Positions 38,504 through 47,827 of a stretch of 64,000 bases of DNA are shown piece after piece. The position numbers and the translations under genes are program-made. The notes beneath the pieces are model-generated. The model worked only from the letters and a program-made list of their open reading frames with translations, did not search any database and had not been told where the DNA came from. Source of the DNA: Bradyrhizobium sp. LHD-71 (GTDB lineage: Bacteria; Pseudomonadota; Alphaproteobacteria; Rhizobiales; Xanthobacteraceae); assembly GCF_031157255.1 (NCBI RefSeq), contig NZ_JAVIFX010000020.1, positions 88,151 through 152,150 on the forward strand. The letters are read 5' to 3'. The stretch's first letter is position 1; the number at the start of each line of letters is the position of its first letter.

Positions 38504-38899
38504 ATGGCCATGCGGGAACGCGCTCCATCCTCCCTGTCGCAGACGATCCTGCGCGGGATTGTCTGCAAGTGTCCGCGCTGCGGCGAAGGAAAGCTGTATG
38601 CCGGCTTTCTGTCTCTGCGGCCCGCCTGCGAGGCCTGCGGCCTCGACTATGCGTTCATCGACGCTGGCGACGGGCCCGCGGTGTTCATCATCCTGATTGC
38701 CGGCTTCATCGTGGTGTTCTGCGCATTGATCGTCGAGGTGTTTTACCAGCCGCCGTTCTGGCTGCACGCGGTGCTATGGGTGCCGCTGATTCTCCTGACG
38801 ACCTTGGTGCCGCTGCGCTCGATGAAGTCGCTTCTGATCGCCTTGCAATATCACCACAAGGCGCAGGAGGGGCAGCTGGTCGATCGGGGCAGATCGTGA
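38504..38899 (+). CDS. DUF983 zinc-ribbon membrane protein
   Basis: A 131-residue protein with an N-terminal zinc ribbon (CPRCGEGKLYAGFLSLRPACEACGLDY, four Cys near 24-50) and two transmembrane helices (about 60-82 and 88-108). DUF983 genes sit in oxidase loci across alphaproteobacteria, and a role in oxidase assembly is presumed. The ATG at 38504 has a GAAGGAGCATGAGG ribosome binding site. Its TGA overlaps the GTG start of SURF1 (38896-38899), so the two are coupled. Confidence 0.88.
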   Translation: MAMRERAPSSLSQTILRGIVCKCPRCGEGKLYAGFLSLRPACEACGLDYAFIDAGDGPAVFIILIAGFIVVFCALIVEVFYQPPFWLHAVLWVPLILLTTLVPLRSMKSLLIALQYHHKAQEGQLVDRGRS

Positions 38900-39648
38900 A
38901 ACGGGCCACCGCCGGGCGTCGGCTGCTGGTCCCGATCGCGACGACGGTCGTCATCGTCGCGGTGTTGCTGTCGCTTGGCGTCTGGCAGCTCGAGCGCCGC
39001 GTCGACAAGCTTGCGCTGATCGCTGCGCTCGACGATCGGCTCGCGGCTGCGCCGGTGGCGCTTCCGCCGGCCGCGCGTTGGGGCGCCGTCAGGAAGGCCC
39101 GCGACGAGTTTCGTCGGGTGACGCTCACCGGCGTCATCGATGCGGACGAACAGGCGCAGGTGTTCGCCTCCGGATCGCCGTTGCGGAAGGATGTGTCCGG
39201 CACCGGCGTGTGGGTGTTCGCGCCGGTGAGACTTGCAAGCGGCGAGACAGTCGTCGTCAATCGCGGCTTCCTCGCGGACGGGCAGGAGATGCCGCCGTTG
39301 CCGGCCAACGAGCCGGTGACATTGACCGGCTACATTCGCTTTCCGGAGCCCCCCGGCTGGCTGACGCCGCACGCCGATCGCACAAAACACCTCTGGTTCG
39401 TGCGCGACCACCTGGCCATGGCGCAGGCACTCGGCTGGGCGGATCCGCAGCATGTTGCGCCGTTCTACATTGACCTGGAGGCTCCGGTTCCAACCGGAGG
39501 GGGGCCGAAGCCCGGGCCCCTGCAGGTCAGCCTCAAAAACGACCATCTGCAGTATGCGGTTACCTGGTTCCTGCTTGCCGCCGCGGTAACCATAGCGTTC
39601 GGTTTCTGGCTGCGCGGCCAAAAGCTGCCTCCATCGTCGTCCTTGTAG
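38896..39648 (+). CDS. SURF1 family oxidase assembly protein
   Basis: A 250-residue protein required for insertion of heme a into subunit I. It has the typical hairpin topology: a transmembrane helix near 10-32 with GVWQLERRVDKLALI just after it, a periplasmic domain with the VVVNRGFLADG motif, and a C-terminal helix near 222-242 (NDHLQYAVTWFLLAAAVTIAF). The start is the GTG at 38896 overlapping the DUF983 stop. Confidence 0.92.
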   Translation: MKRATAGRRLLVPIATTVVIVAVLLSLGVWQLERRVDKLALIAALDDRLAAAPVALPPAARWGAVRKARDEFRRVTLTGVIDADEQAQVFASGSPLRKDVSGTGVWVFAPVRLASGETVVVNRGFLADGQEMPPLPANEPVTLTGYIRFPEPPGWLTPHADRTKHLWFVRDHLAMAQALGWADPQHVAPFYIDLEAPVPTGGGPKPGPLQVSLKNDHLQYAVTWFLLAAAVTIAFGFWLRGQKLPPSSSL

Positions 39649-39754
39649 AGCTTAAAGCTTCGGAATAATGTCGCCGCGATCCGCGCTGGTTGCGCGGCGT
39701 CTTCATTTTCCGTTTACATATCAAGGCCTTATACTGGCCTTGGAGGATCGGCCG

Positions 39755-41164
39755 GTGCGCTACATCTCGACCCGGGGCGAGGCCCCGACGCTCGGTTTCT
39801 GCGACGTGATGTTGACCGGGCTTGCCCGGGACGGCGGCCTCTACGTGCCCGAAACCTGGCCTCAACTCAGCGCCCAGACGATTGCCGGGCTCTTCGGCAG
39901 GCCGTACCCCGAGGTGGCCGTCGAGGTGATCCGTCCGTTTGTCGATGGCGAGATTTCCGACGCCGACCTTGCCCGGATGGCCAACGAGGCCTACGCGACC
40001 TTCCGCCATCCGGCGGTGGTGCCGCTCGACCAGGCCTCGCCGGACCAGTTCATCCTAGAGTTGTTCCACGGGCCCACGCTGGCGTTCAAGGACGTGGCGA
40101 TGCAGCTGTTGGCGCGGCTGATGGACCATGTTCTGGCGAAACGGGGTGAGCGCACCACGATCGTGGTGGCGACCTCGGGCGACACCGGCGGCGCGGCGGT
40201 TGAAGCCTTCGCCGGCCGCGACAATGTCGATCTGTTCGTCCTGCTTCCGGACGGACGCGTTTCCGACGTGCAGCGGCGTATGATGACCACGGCCGGCGCC
40301 GCGAACGTGCATGCACTGGCCGTCGATGGCACCTTCGACGACTGTCAGGCGCTGGTGAAGGCGCTGTTCAACCATCACCGCTTCCGCGATTCGGTCTCGC
40401 TCTCCGCGGTCAATTCGATCAACTGGGCGCGCATCGTCGCGCAGGCCGTTTACTACTTCACAGCGGCGGTCGCGCTCGGCGCGCCGGCGCGCAGCGTTGA
40501 TTTCACCGTACCGACCGGAAACTTCGGCGACATCTTCGCCGGGTACGTGGCGAAGCGCATGGGGTTGCCGATCGGCCGGCTGCGCATCGCCACCAACGTC
40601 AACGATATCCTTGCGCGGACATTGGCGAGCGGCGCCTACGAGGTCCGCGAGGTGCACGAGACGTCATCGCCGTCGATGGACATCCAGGTGTCGTCGAACT
40701 TCGAGCGGCTGGTGTTCGAGGCGACCGGCCGCGACAGCGCGGCGCTGCGCGGCCTGATGGCGTCGCTTGCCCAATCCGGACGCTTCGTGCTGCCCGCCGG
40801 TGCTCTGCGCAACATCCGCGAGCAGTTCGACGCGGGCAGGGCGGATGAGGACGAGGTCAACGCAGCGATCCGTGCCGCGTGGCGCGAAAGCGGCGACCTG
40901 ATCGATCCGCACACGGCGGTGGCGGTCGCCGTGTCCGAGCACGCAAGCGTGACGCCGAACGTGCCCAACATCGTGTTGTCCACGGCGCATGCGGCGAAGT
41001 TCCCGGACGCGGTGGAAGCCGCCTGCGGTGCGCGCCCTGCGCTGCCCGCGCATCTCGGCGACCTGATGAGCCGGCCTGAAAACATCACGAAGATGCCGAA
41101 CGACCGCGCGGAGCTCGAGCGTTTCATCCGTTCGGCGAGTCGCGCAGCCAAAGAGATCGCCTGA
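39755..41164 (+). CDS. thrC: Threonine synthase
   Basis: A 469-residue PLP enzyme that converts O-phosphohomoserine to threonine. The PLP lysine is K112 in HGPTLAFKDVAMQLL. The glycine-rich phosphate loop ATSGDTGGAA and the N-terminal YISTRGEAPTLGFCDVMLTGLARDGGLYVPE are typical. The GTG at 39755 has a GGAGGA ribosome binding site 8 nt upstream; the frame opens at 39668. A TATACT upstream (near 39731) might be a -10 of its own promoter, but the -35 is poor. The M16 peptidase follows after 15 nt. Confidence 0.95.
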   Translation: MRYISTRGEAPTLGFCDVMLTGLARDGGLYVPETWPQLSAQTIAGLFGRPYPEVAVEVIRPFVDGEISDADLARMANEAYATFRHPAVVPLDQASPDQFILELFHGPTLAFKDVAMQLLARLMDHVLAKRGERTTIVVATSGDTGGAAVEAFAGRDNVDLFVLLPDGRVSDVQRRMMTTAGAANVHALAVDGTFDDCQALVKALFNHHRFRDSVSLSAVNSINWARIVAQAVYYFTAAVALGAPARSVDFTVPTGNFGDIFAGYVAKRMGLPIGRLRIATNVNDILARTLASGAYEVREVHETSSPSMDIQVSSNFERLVFEATGRDSAALRGLMASLAQSGRFVLPAGALRNIREQFDAGRADEDEVNAAIRAAWRESGDLIDPHTAVAVAVSEHASVTPNVPNIVLSTAHAAKFPDAVEAACGARPALPAHLGDLMSRPENITKMPNDRAELERFIRSASRAAKEIA

Positions 41165-41179
41165 GCTTTAAGGAATAGT

Positions 41180-42466
41180 ATGAGCGTAAATCTGACAAAA
41201 CTGCCATCCGGCCTCACCATCGTCACTGACGCGATGCCGCATCTCGAGACGGCGGCGCTCGGCGTCTGGACCGGCGTCGGCGGTCGCGATGAGCAGGCCA
41301 ACGAGCACGGCGTCTCGCACTTCCTCGAACACATGGCGTTCAAGGGCACGAAGACGCGATCGTCGCAGCAGATCGTCGAGGAGATCGAGAATGTCGGCGG
41401 CGATCTCAACGCGGCCACCAGCACTGAAACGACGGCCTATTATGCCCGCGTGCTGAAGGACGACGTCGCGCTCGGGCTCGACGTGCTGTCCGACATCCTC
41501 GCCAATCCGGTGTTCGAGGCTGAGGAGGTCGAGCGCGAAAAGAGCGTGATCGAGCAGGAGATCGGCGCTGCACAGGATACCCCCGACGACGTCATCTTCG
41601 AACACATGAGCGAGATCGCCTTTCCCGGCCAGCCGATGGGCCGCTCGCTGCTCGGCACTGCGGAATCGCTGAAGGCCTTCACCGGCGAGACGCTGCACGG
41701 GTACCTCGCGAAGCATTACCGCGCGCCGGACATGGTGGTGGCTGCGGCCGGCGCGGTTGATCACGAGGTGGTGGTCGCCGAGGCGGCGAAGCGCTTTGCC
41801 AAGTTCTCAGGCCCGCCGGCACCGGCGCCGGCGCCGGCGAAATTTGGCGGCGGCTCACGCATCGTGCGGCGCGAGCTCGAGCAGGCGCATCTGACGCTCG
41901 GGCTGGAAGGCCTGTCGCAGTCGGATCCGGCTTTGTTCAGCCTGCAGGTGTTCTCCAACATCCTCGGCGGCGGGATGTCGTCGCGGCTGTTTCAGGAGGT
42001 GCGCGAGAAGCGGGGGCTCTGCTATTCGATCTACACGTTCCACATGCCGTATTCCGACACGGGCTTCTTCGGCCTCTACACCGGCACAGATCCGGCCGAT
42101 GCGCCGGAGATGATGGATGTGGTCGTCGATCAGATGAAAGCCGCGGCCGACACGCTGACCGAGATCGAAGTCTCGCGCGCCAAGGCGCAGATGAAGGCCG
42201 GCCTGTTGATGGCGCTGGAGAGCTGCGGCGCCCGCGCCGAGCAGCTTGCAAGGCACATCCTGATGTTCGGCCGGCCGCTGACCAATACCGAGATGGTGGC
42301 GCGGATCGACAATGTCACGCTGGATTCGACGCACGCTGCCGCGCAGGCCCTGCTTGCACGCAGCCGCCCGGCTGTGGTCGCGCTAGGCAACGGGCGCGAG
42401 CTTTCCAAGGCCGTCCGCTTCGCGGAAGGCTTGACGGACGCGCCGGATCGGGCACGGTATCACTAG
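41180..42466 (+). CDS. M16 family zinc peptidase (processing peptidase-like)
   Basis: A 428-residue M16B metallopeptidase related to the mitochondrial processing peptidase beta subunit. The inverted zinc motif is HFLEH at 47-51, with the third ligand Glu127 (KSVIEQEI) at the expected distance of 76 residues. The second half contains the conserved REKRGLCYSIYTFH motif. No signal peptide is seen, so it is cytoplasmic. The place directly after thrC is a common arrangement in this group and gives no clue about the substrate. Confidence 0.94.
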   Translation: MSVNLTKLPSGLTIVTDAMPHLETAALGVWTGVGGRDEQANEHGVSHFLEHMAFKGTKTRSSQQIVEEIENVGGDLNAATSTETTAYYARVLKDDVALGLDVLSDILANPVFEAEEVEREKSVIEQEIGAAQDTPDDVIFEHMSEIAFPGQPMGRSLLGTAESLKAFTGETLHGYLAKHYRAPDMVVAAAGAVDHEVVVAEAAKRFAKFSGPPAPAPAPAKFGGGSRIVRRELEQAHLTLGLEGLSQSDPALFSLQVFSNILGGGMSSRLFQEVREKRGLCYSIYTFHMPYSDTGFFGLYTGTDPADAPEMMDVVVDQMKAAADTLTEIEVSRAKAQMKAGLLMALESCGARAEQLARHILMFGRPLTNTEMVARIDNVTLDSTHAAAQALLARSRPAVVALGNGRELSKAVRFAEGLTDAPDRARYH

Positions 42467-42524
42467 GACAAATCGGTCCGGCCCGCATTTGGCGGGCTGA
42501 ACGAGCGGCGCAGGGATTTTCAAG

Positions 42525-43130
42525 GTGGCCCTGTTTGGACTGACATCGTCGTCTCCGCCGGATCTCGCCCCGCGCGGCCATGGGCTGTTGCTTCGCCCGC
42601 CGCAAATGAGCGATTTTCCGCAATGGTCGAAGCTGCGTGAGGACAGTCGCGCCTTCCTGACGCCATGGGAGCCGATCTGGCCGTCCGACGATCTGACGCG
42701 TGCCGGCTTTCGTCGCCGTCTGCGGCGGTATGCGGAAGACATCTCTGCGGACCGCGCCTACCCGTTTCTCGTTTTCCGAATGGCGGACCAGGCCCTGGTC
42801 GGCGGGGTGACGCTCGCAAACGTCCGCCGCGGCATCGTCCAGGCCGGCACCATCGGCTACTGGACCGGTGAGCAGTTTGCGGGACAGGGCTATATGACGC
42901 TGGCCTTGCGAGTGCTGCTGCCGTTCATCTTCAGCGAGTTGAATCTGCATCGCATCGAGGCGGCCTGCATTCCGTCGAACACGGCTTCGGTACGGGTGCT
43001 GGAGAAATGCGGTTTTGTCCGCGAAGGGCTCGCGCGGCGCTACCTCTGCATCAATGGCATCTGGCAGGACCACCTGCTGTTCGGGTTGCTGAACGAGGAT
43101 TTGAAGGACCAGAGCGAACTGGTTCGTTAG
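42525..43130 (+). CDS. RimJ-type GNAT N-acetyltransferase
   Basis: A 201-residue acetyltransferase of the RimJ/RimL group, members of which acetylate N termini of ribosomal or other proteins. Motifs: LLLRPPQMSDFPQWSKLRE at the start, GTIGYWTGEQFAGQGYMTLALRVLL for acetyl-CoA binding (near 108-130), and IPSNTASVRVLEKCGFVREGLARRYLCING. The start is a GTG at 42525. It is 58 nt after the M16 gene and could be part of the same transcript. A palindromic repeat overlaps its stop codon by one base. Confidence 0.88.
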   Translation: MALFGLTSSSPPDLAPRGHGLLLRPPQMSDFPQWSKLREDSRAFLTPWEPIWPSDDLTRAGFRRRLRRYAEDISADRAYPFLVFRMADQALVGGVTLANVRRGIVQAGTIGYWTGEQFAGQGYMTLALRVLLPFIFSELNLHRIEAACIPSNTASVRVLEKCGFVREGLARRYLCINGIWQDHLLFGLLNEDLKDQSELVR

Positions 43131-43179
43131 GGCATGATCCCGGAAAGTGGACACCGGTTCTTCGGACAGGGTCATGCCC
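43130..43179. repeat. GGGCATGATCC-type intergenic palindrome
   Basis: GGGCATGA (43130-43137) pairs with TCATGCCC (43172-43179), and the interior carries CCGGAAAGTGGACACCGG. I recognise this as a widespread intergenic repeat of Bradyrhizobium and relatives (consensus GGGCATGATCCCGGAAAAGTGG). It starts at the last base of the GNAT stop codon and may serve as a 3' end structure. Confidence 0.7.
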
Positions 43180-43284
43180 AAAAACAGATGATCTCAGCGG
43201 CGCTGAGGCGACGGCGAAGCTCCCGCCTTTGGCCCGCCGCTTTTGATTTGATATAAGCGGTTCGGGGTAAGGACCGGGATTTCC

Positions 43285-44004
43285 ATGCTGGGTTTTGAAT
43301 ATCTCAGCCGCAGCTGCGGCGCGAAAGCGATTGTCTTGCAACGTACCGTTCCGCTGGCGGCCGCGGCATTGCTGCTGGCCGGCTGCGGCGGTGGAATATC
43401 GGTGGGAGAGCGCCTGACCTCCGTGGGCGATCGCTTCAGCCAGCTGTTCGGCGGCTCGAGCTCGACCACCCAGGCGCAGCTCGTCGGCACGCCGCCGGCG
43501 CCGTTTGCAGGCGGCGGCGACGCCGGGGGCACGCCCTATCAGGATTGTCCGGGCGTCGCGATCCGCGAAGGTGCATCGACGCTTCAGGTCGGCTTGAAAC
43601 CCGGACCGGTCGCCGACAACAACGAGGTCCGCTATCAGGGCACGATCGTCCGGAACGCGCGTGACTGCACGCTGATCGGTGGACAGGTGAATGCGCGCGT
43701 CGGCATCCAGGGGCGGATCATCGTTGGTCCCGCAGGCGCGCCGCCGGCGGTCGACGTGCCGATCCGCGTCGCGGTGGTGCAGGAGGGCGTGCAGCCGAGG
43801 ACCATCGCCACCAAGCTCTATCGTACGACGGTCGATCTCGCCGGCCAGGACAACGTCGCGTTCTCCTTCGTGGCCGAGGACATGGCGTTCCCGGTGCCTT
43901 CGCCCGACGCCGTGTCGTCCTACGTGATCTATATCGGCTTCGATCCCGAAGGTGTGCGCAGCCAGCCGCAGCGGCAAAAGGGCAGGAGCGCACGCGCGGG
44001 CTAG
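43285..44004 (+). CDS. Putative lipoprotein of unknown function
   Basis: A 239-residue exported protein. A long N-terminal region leads to the lipobox LLLAGC, with the lipid-modified Cys near residue 34, so the start may be one of the internal codons rather than ATG 43285. After a Gly/Ser-rich linker (GGSSSTTQAQLVGTPPAP) comes a beta-rich domain containing GTIVRNARDCTLIGGQVNARVGIQGRIIVGPAG. The family looks conserved in Bradyrhizobium relatives but I know no name or function. A basic tail ends the protein. Confidence 0.75.
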   Translation: MLGFEYLSRSCGAKAIVLQRTVPLAAAALLLAGCGGGISVGERLTSVGDRFSQLFGGSSSTTQAQLVGTPPAPFAGGGDAGGTPYQDCPGVAIREGASTLQVGLKPGPVADNNEVRYQGTIVRNARDCTLIGGQVNARVGIQGRIIVGPAGAPPAVDVPIRVAVVQEGVQPRTIATKLYRTTVDLAGQDNVAFSFVAEDMAFPVPSPDAVSSYVIYIGFDPEGVRSQPQRQKGRSARAG

Positions 44005-44046
44005 ACTAAGGCGTGTTCTCGCGGCGGCGGGGGTCCAAGCCGCGTG

Positions 44047-44100
44047 AGCTGATCCTTGTAAGCTGATCCTTGTAAGCTGATCCTTGTAAGCTGATCCTTG
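44047..44100. repeat. 14-bp tandem repeat, nearly four copies
   Basis: The unit AGCTGATCCTTGTA is repeated exactly at 44047, 44061 and 44075, and a fourth copy at 44089 lacks the last two bases. Copies are identical, which points to recent slippage. It lies between the lipoprotein gene and the atpF terminator and is not in a coding sequence I accept. Confidence 0.95.
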
Positions 44101-44200
44101 GAGACGCGCGAACTGTCGGGTCTTGGCTGAAGCGAGGCGCGATGCCGTAGGTCCGAGCTGTGGCGTGGACGGCGCGCGAGAAACTCTCAAAGCCCTGCCA

Positions 44201-44238
44201 GAAACAAAAAAGCCGGCGCGAGGCCGGCTTCTTGTTTC
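44201..44238 (-). terminator. Rho-independent terminator of the atp operon
   Basis: On the minus strand a stem of AAGCCGGC (44223-44230 side) and its complement (44210-44217) is followed by a run of T (plus-strand A at 44206-44211). Outer arms GAAACAA/TTGTTTC extend the stem. It begins 16 nt past the atpF stop codon at 44254, where an operon end is expected. Confidence 0.85.
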
Positions 44239-44253
44239 ATATCGTCATTCGCG

Positions 44254-44736
44254 TCAGTTCAGCTTCTGGCGGATCTCGGCGATGCTTTGCGTCAGCAGGC
44301 TCTCGGCGGTCGACCCTTTCACTGTCTGAGCCAGAACCTTTGCGGCCGCGGAGGTCGCCGCGTCGGCGGCCGCCGCGCGCACGTCGGCGAGGGCCTGCGC
44401 CTCCGCCTGGGCGATCTTGGTCTCGGCCATCTTGGTGCGGCGGACGACGAAATCCTCCATCCGCGTCTTGGCCTCGACCGCGAGGCGCTCGGCTTCCGCC
44501 TTCGCGCTGGAGACGATCTCTTCGGCCTCCTTCACGGCGCTGTCGCGCCGCGCACGATACTCGGCGACGAGCTTTTGCGCCTCGTCCCTCAGGCGGCGTG
44601 CATCGTCCAGTTCGGACTTGATGCGACCCGCGCGATGATCGAGTGCCTCGGCGAGCTTGGTGTGCACGCCGAGATAGATGAAGCCTGCGATCAGAATAAC
44701 GAACGCAATGGCAGACCAGAAAGTTGCGTCAAACAT
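44254..44736 (-). CDS. atpF: F0F1 ATP synthase subunit b
   Basis: A 160-residue peripheral-stalk subunit. One N-terminal transmembrane helix (about 5-25, [19 protein letters not shown]) is followed by a long charged coiled coil ([30 protein letters not shown] onward) that reaches F1. It is last in the F0 operon, 6 nt after the b' gene. Having separate b and b' genes is normal for alphaproteobacteria and phototroph-related lineages. Confidence 0.95.
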   Translation of the reverse strand: MFDATFWSAIAFVILIAGFIYLGVHTKLAEALDHRAGRIKSELDDARRLRDEAQKLVAEYRARRDSAVKEAEEIVSSAKAEAERLAVEAKTRMEDFVVRRTKMAETKIAQAEAQALADVRAAAADAATSAAAKVLAQTVKGSTAESLLTQSIAEIRQKLN

Positions 44737-44742
44737 CGCTGG

Positions 44743-45306
44743 TTACGCCTTGAGCGTGGTGTCGATGGCGGACTTGACCGCCTGAACGTCCGCCGTGACC
44801 CCGGAGAGCCGATGCACGATGGCGGCGGCAGCTTCGGTCGCGATGGAGCGAACGTTCCCCATCGCAGCGGCGCGGGTGGTGGCGATTGATTTGTCGGCGT
44901 CCGCCAGCTTCGCGGCCAGCCGATCCTCGAGCTGCTTGCGCTCCAGGTCAGCTTGCTTGGTCAGCTTGTCGCGGATCTCGCTACCGATCGCCTGCGCATT
45001 GGCGCGGGCGGTCGCAAGCTCGGTTTCATAGGCTTTCAGCGCAGCGTCGGACTCGTTCTTCAGCCGCTGGGCTTCTGCCAGGTCGCCGTCGATCGCACCC
45101 TGACGGGCCGCAATGATGCCGCCAACGCGCGGCAGCGCGAGCTTGGATACGATCCAATAGAGCAGCACGAAAGCGATCGCGAACGAGACCAGCTGCGAGG
45201 CGAAGGTATCCGTCTGGAAGGGCGGGAATCCGCCCTTCGCATGCGAAGCTTCGGTCGACGTGGTCGTCGTCGTTGCGGCCTGCGCGGGAGTGATGATCAA
45301 TCCCAT
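44743..45306 (-). CDS. atpG: F0F1 ATP synthase subunit b'
   Basis: A 187-residue b' subunit that forms a heterodimeric stalk with b. It has an N-terminal Thr/Ala-rich extension, a transmembrane helix near 34-55 ([21 protein letters not shown]), the motif [24 protein letters not shown] and a coiled-coil tail. The gene name varies between annotations (atpG or atpF2). It lies 58 nt after atpE. Confidence 0.93.
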   Translation of the reverse strand: MGLIITPAQAATTTTTSTEASHAKGGFPPFQTDTFASQLVSFAIAFVLLYWIVSKLALPRVGGIIAARQGAIDGDLAEAQRLKNESDAALKAYETELATARANAQAIGSEIRDKLTKQADLERKQLEDRLAAKLADADKSIATTRAAAMGNVRSIATEAAAAIVHRLSGVTADVQAVKSAIDTTLKA

Positions 45307-45364
45307 CAGCGCACCCTTAAAGGTTTGTGCCGGCCAGCCTGAGGCGGCTGGTGCGGCGGCTTGA

Positions 45365-45592
45365 TCAGAGAGCGAACAGCAGCAACAGCGCGATCAGCAG
45401 CGAGAAGATGCCGAGCGCTTCCGTCACGGCGAAGCCGAAGATCAGGTTGCCGAACTGAGCCTGTGCAGCCGACGGATTGCGGATCGCGGCCGCGAGATAG
45501 CTGGCGAAGATGCTACCGACGCCGATACCTGCGCCAGCCAGGCCGATCGCCGCGATGCCGGCGCCGATGTACTTTGCTGCGACTGGATCCAT
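45365..45592 (-). CDS. atpE: F0F1 ATP synthase subunit c
   Basis: A 75-residue hairpin of two transmembrane helices that forms the rotor ring. The proton-carrying carboxylate is Glu58 in [15 protein letters not shown], and the polar loop is [10 protein letters not shown] near 36-45. A CAGGAG ribosome binding site sits just upstream of ATG 45592; the 17-residue extension to 45643 has no such support. Placed between atpB and the b' gene. Confidence 0.96.
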   Translation of the reverse strand: MDPVAAKYIGAGIAAIGLAGAGIGVGSIFASYLAAAIRNPSAAQAQFGNLIFGFAVTEALGIFSLLIALLLLFAL

Positions 45593-45639
45593 TTTTTGCT
45601 CCTGTTTGGATTGGTCGATTTGAGGAAGGGTTTGAGGGC

Positions 45640-46392
45640 TCAATGCCCGGGATGAATGGCGTCGTTGAGGTAGATGCAGGTCAGGATGGCGAACACGTAG
45701 GCCTGCAGGAACGCGACCAGCACTTCGAGCGCGGTCAGCGCCACCGTCAGCCCTAGCGGAATGATTGCGCCGATCCAGCCGACGAAACCCATGGCGCCGA
45801 CCATGGTGACGAGGCCGGCAAAAACCTTCAGCGTGATGTGGCCGGCCAGGATGTTCGCGAACAGACGCACCGAGTGCGAGATCGGACGGGAGAAGAACGA
45901 CAGCACCTCGATGAACACGATCAGCGGCAGGATATAGATCGGGATGCCGCTCGGCACGAACAGCCTGAAGAATTTCAGCCCGTTCTTGTAGAAGCCGTAG
46001 ACGATCATCGTGATGAACACGATCAGCGCCAGGGATAGCGTGACGATCAGGTGGCTGGTGACGGTGAATGTGTACGGTATGATGCCGATCATGTTCGCCG
46101 TGATGATGAACATGAACAGCGTGAACACCAGCGGGAAGAACTTCATTCCCTGCTCGCCGGCATTACTGCGCACCGTGTCGGCGATGAACTCATAGGAGAG
46201 TTCCGCGAGCGACTGGAAGCGGCTCGGGATCAGCTGCTTGCCGGCGCTGCCGCCAAGCATCAACAAGGACACGACGCCGACTGCGGCCAGCATGTAGGCC
46301 GACGAGTTGGTGAAGGCGATCTCCTGTCCGCCGATATGGCCGAGCGAAAACAGCTTGTGGATTTCAAACTGATGGGTCGGATCGGATGCCAT
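45640..46392 (-). CDS. atpB: F0F1 ATP synthase subunit a
   Basis: A 250-residue membrane subunit providing the proton half-channels of F0. The essential arginine is in the helix [22 protein letters not shown] (near 175-195). The N terminus [14 protein letters not shown] and the C-terminal [23 protein letters not shown] are typical. It is 60 nt after atpI and 47 nt before atpE. Confidence 0.96.
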   Translation of the reverse strand: MASDPTHQFEIHKLFSLGHIGGQEIAFTNSSAYMLAAVGVVSLLMLGGSAGKQLIPSRFQSLAELSYEFIADTVRSNAGEQGMKFFPLVFTLFMFIITANMIGIIPYTFTVTSHLIVTLSLALIVFITMIVYGFYKNGLKFFRLFVPSGIPIYILPLIVFIEVLSFFSRPISHSVRLFANILAGHITLKVFAGLVTMVGAMGFVGWIGAIIPLGLTVALTALEVLVAFLQAYVFAILTCIYLNDAIHPGH

Positions 46393-46452
46393 GTGTCAGT
46401 ATCTCGGCCGCAGGTTCGTCTCGCGCGCCGGCTTGCCCGGCAGGAAAACTTG

Positions 46453-46857
46453 TCACTCGGGCGGGGGCTCTTTCAGACGCTCGGACTGCTTCGCCATCAC
46501 GCCCGCTGAGCGCATCACGTTCATCACGCCGGCGGTGAAGCCCAGCATCAGGAACACGATCAGTCCCCAGGGAGACGTCGACAGGAAGCGGTCGAAACCC
46601 CAACCAATGAGCGCTCCAACGAAGACGCCTGCAACCAGTTCGGAGGAGAGACGCAGGCCCACGGCCATGGCGGATGCTCTGGCCCGTGCGGACTGTCCCT
46701 CGGCTCCGGCCTGGCTCTTCTCGAAATCGCGGTCTTTCCGGAGATGGGAAAGTCGTTGATCCAGATCGGTCAGCCTTGCGGAGAGCGCGGCTTCATCGGC
46801 CGGCGGTTGGTCGCCCGATCTTTTCTTGCCAGGTTCATCGTTCCGCGTGTCCACCAT
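46453..46857 (-). CDS. atpI: AtpZ/AtpI family protein
   Basis: A 134-residue accessory protein at the head of the F0 operon, thought to help assemble the c-ring or, with AtpZ, to move magnesium or calcium. The first 60 residues are charged and coiled coil-like (LSARLTDLDQRLSHLRKDRDFEKS). Two transmembrane helices follow (GLRLSSELVAGVFVGALIGWGFDRF and SPWGLIVFLMLGFTAGVMNV). The start is ATG 46857; the long upstream extension of the frame is spurious. Confidence 0.9.
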   Translation of the reverse strand: MVDTRNDEPGKKRSGDQPPADEAALSARLTDLDQRLSHLRKDRDFEKSQAGAEGQSARARASAMAVGLRLSSELVAGVFVGALIGWGFDRFLSTSPWGLIVFLMLGFTAGVMNVMRSAGVMAKQSERLKEPPPE

Positions 46858-46927
46858 TCTGCTGACACCCGTACTAAACCGTTGGCCCGAATAGAAAAAA
46901 GCTCCGCCACCCTCAAAAGCCGCGCGG

Positions 46928-46956
46928 ACCATACTGACCGCGTATGCGCAAGTCAA
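46928..46956 (-). promoter_or_regulatory. Predicted promoter of the atp F0 operon
   Basis: On the minus strand TTGACT (46951-46956) and TATGGT (46928-46933) are separated by exactly 17 nt, a good match to a housekeeping sigma promoter. The predicted start of transcription near 46921 gives a leader of about 65 nt before atpI. The rest of the 46858-47157 gap shows no gene. Confidence 0.6.
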
Positions 46957-47157
46957 GGATCGGTGATGCACAACAAATAGCTGATTTTGCTGCTCTTCTG
47001 CACGTCTCGGCGGGGTGCCGCGATGGTTGGTCACAGGCATTTTTTGCACCACGATCCGGGATCCGCCATCAATGGTGCTCGCAGCATTTGCCGCTGCTTG
47101 CACGGCAGACGGCCCTCTGTTGGGATGCACCGGCAACCACCGAAGCGAGAAGCGAAC

Positions 47158-47781
47158 ATGGCACGGCAGATCGACTACTATTTTTCCGCGGCGTCGCCGT
47201 GGGCCTATATCGGCCACGCGGTGTTTCAGGACCTGGCCGGGAGCCATGGCTGCAAAGTCGTCTACAAGCCGGTGTTCCTTGGCGAACTGTTCGCGGAGAC
47301 CGGTGGCCTGCCGCTCGCCAAGCGGCATCCTGCGCGTCAGCGCTACCGGATGATGGAGCTGCAGCGCTGGCGCGAGAAGCGCGGACTGAACTTTCATCTC
47401 CAGCCGCAGCACTGGCCGTTCGATCCGAAGCTGGCCGACGGCGTCGTCATCGCGGCCAACGTGGCGGGCCTCGATCCCGAGCCCTTCATGCGACGCATGT
47501 TCAAGGGAGTTTGGGAAGATCAACTCGACCTTGGGGATGCCGCAACGGTCGCGGATGTCGCCGGCAAGGCGGGCCTGCCGGGCGAGAAACTGATTTCAGC
47601 CGCATTATCGCCGGAGATTGCGACGATCTACGAGCAGAACCGACAGGATGCGATTGCGATCGGCGTGTTCGGTTCGCCCGGTTACGTGCTCGACGGCGAA
47701 GTGTTCTGGGGGCAGGACCGCATCGAACTTCTGGGCGACGTCTTGCGATCGGGCCGCAAACCCTATCAGGGCTCCGTGTAG
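47158..47781 (+). CDS. 2-hydroxychromene-2-carboxylate isomerase / DsbA-like protein
   Basis: A 207-residue thioredoxin-fold protein of the kappa-class GST/DsbA group. In naphthalene degradation members isomerise 2-hydroxychromene-2-carboxylate using glutathione. The catalytic serine position fits FSAASPWAYIGH (Ser near 10-13) and the C-terminal GVFGSPGYVLDGEVFWGQDRIELL is typical. No aromatic degradation genes are nearby, so the actual substrate is uncertain. ATG 47158 has a GAGAAG ribosome binding site. Confidence 0.88.
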   Translation: MARQIDYYFSAASPWAYIGHAVFQDLAGSHGCKVVYKPVFLGELFAETGGLPLAKRHPARQRYRMMELQRWREKRGLNFHLQPQHWPFDPKLADGVVIAANVAGLDPEPFMRRMFKGVWEDQLDLGDAATVADVAGKAGLPGEKLISAALSPEIATIYEQNRQDAIAIGVFGSPGYVLDGEVFWGQDRIELLGDVLRSGRKPYQGSV

Positions 47782-47827
47782 CGCTTATATGTGCCGGATC
47801 AAGACAACCTTCGGCGGAGGATTCGCC

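Noticed and set aside
44047..44100. Possible CRISPR-like repeats
   Set aside because: Units are 14 bp and directly adjacent with no spacers and no cas genes, so this is a simple tandem array.
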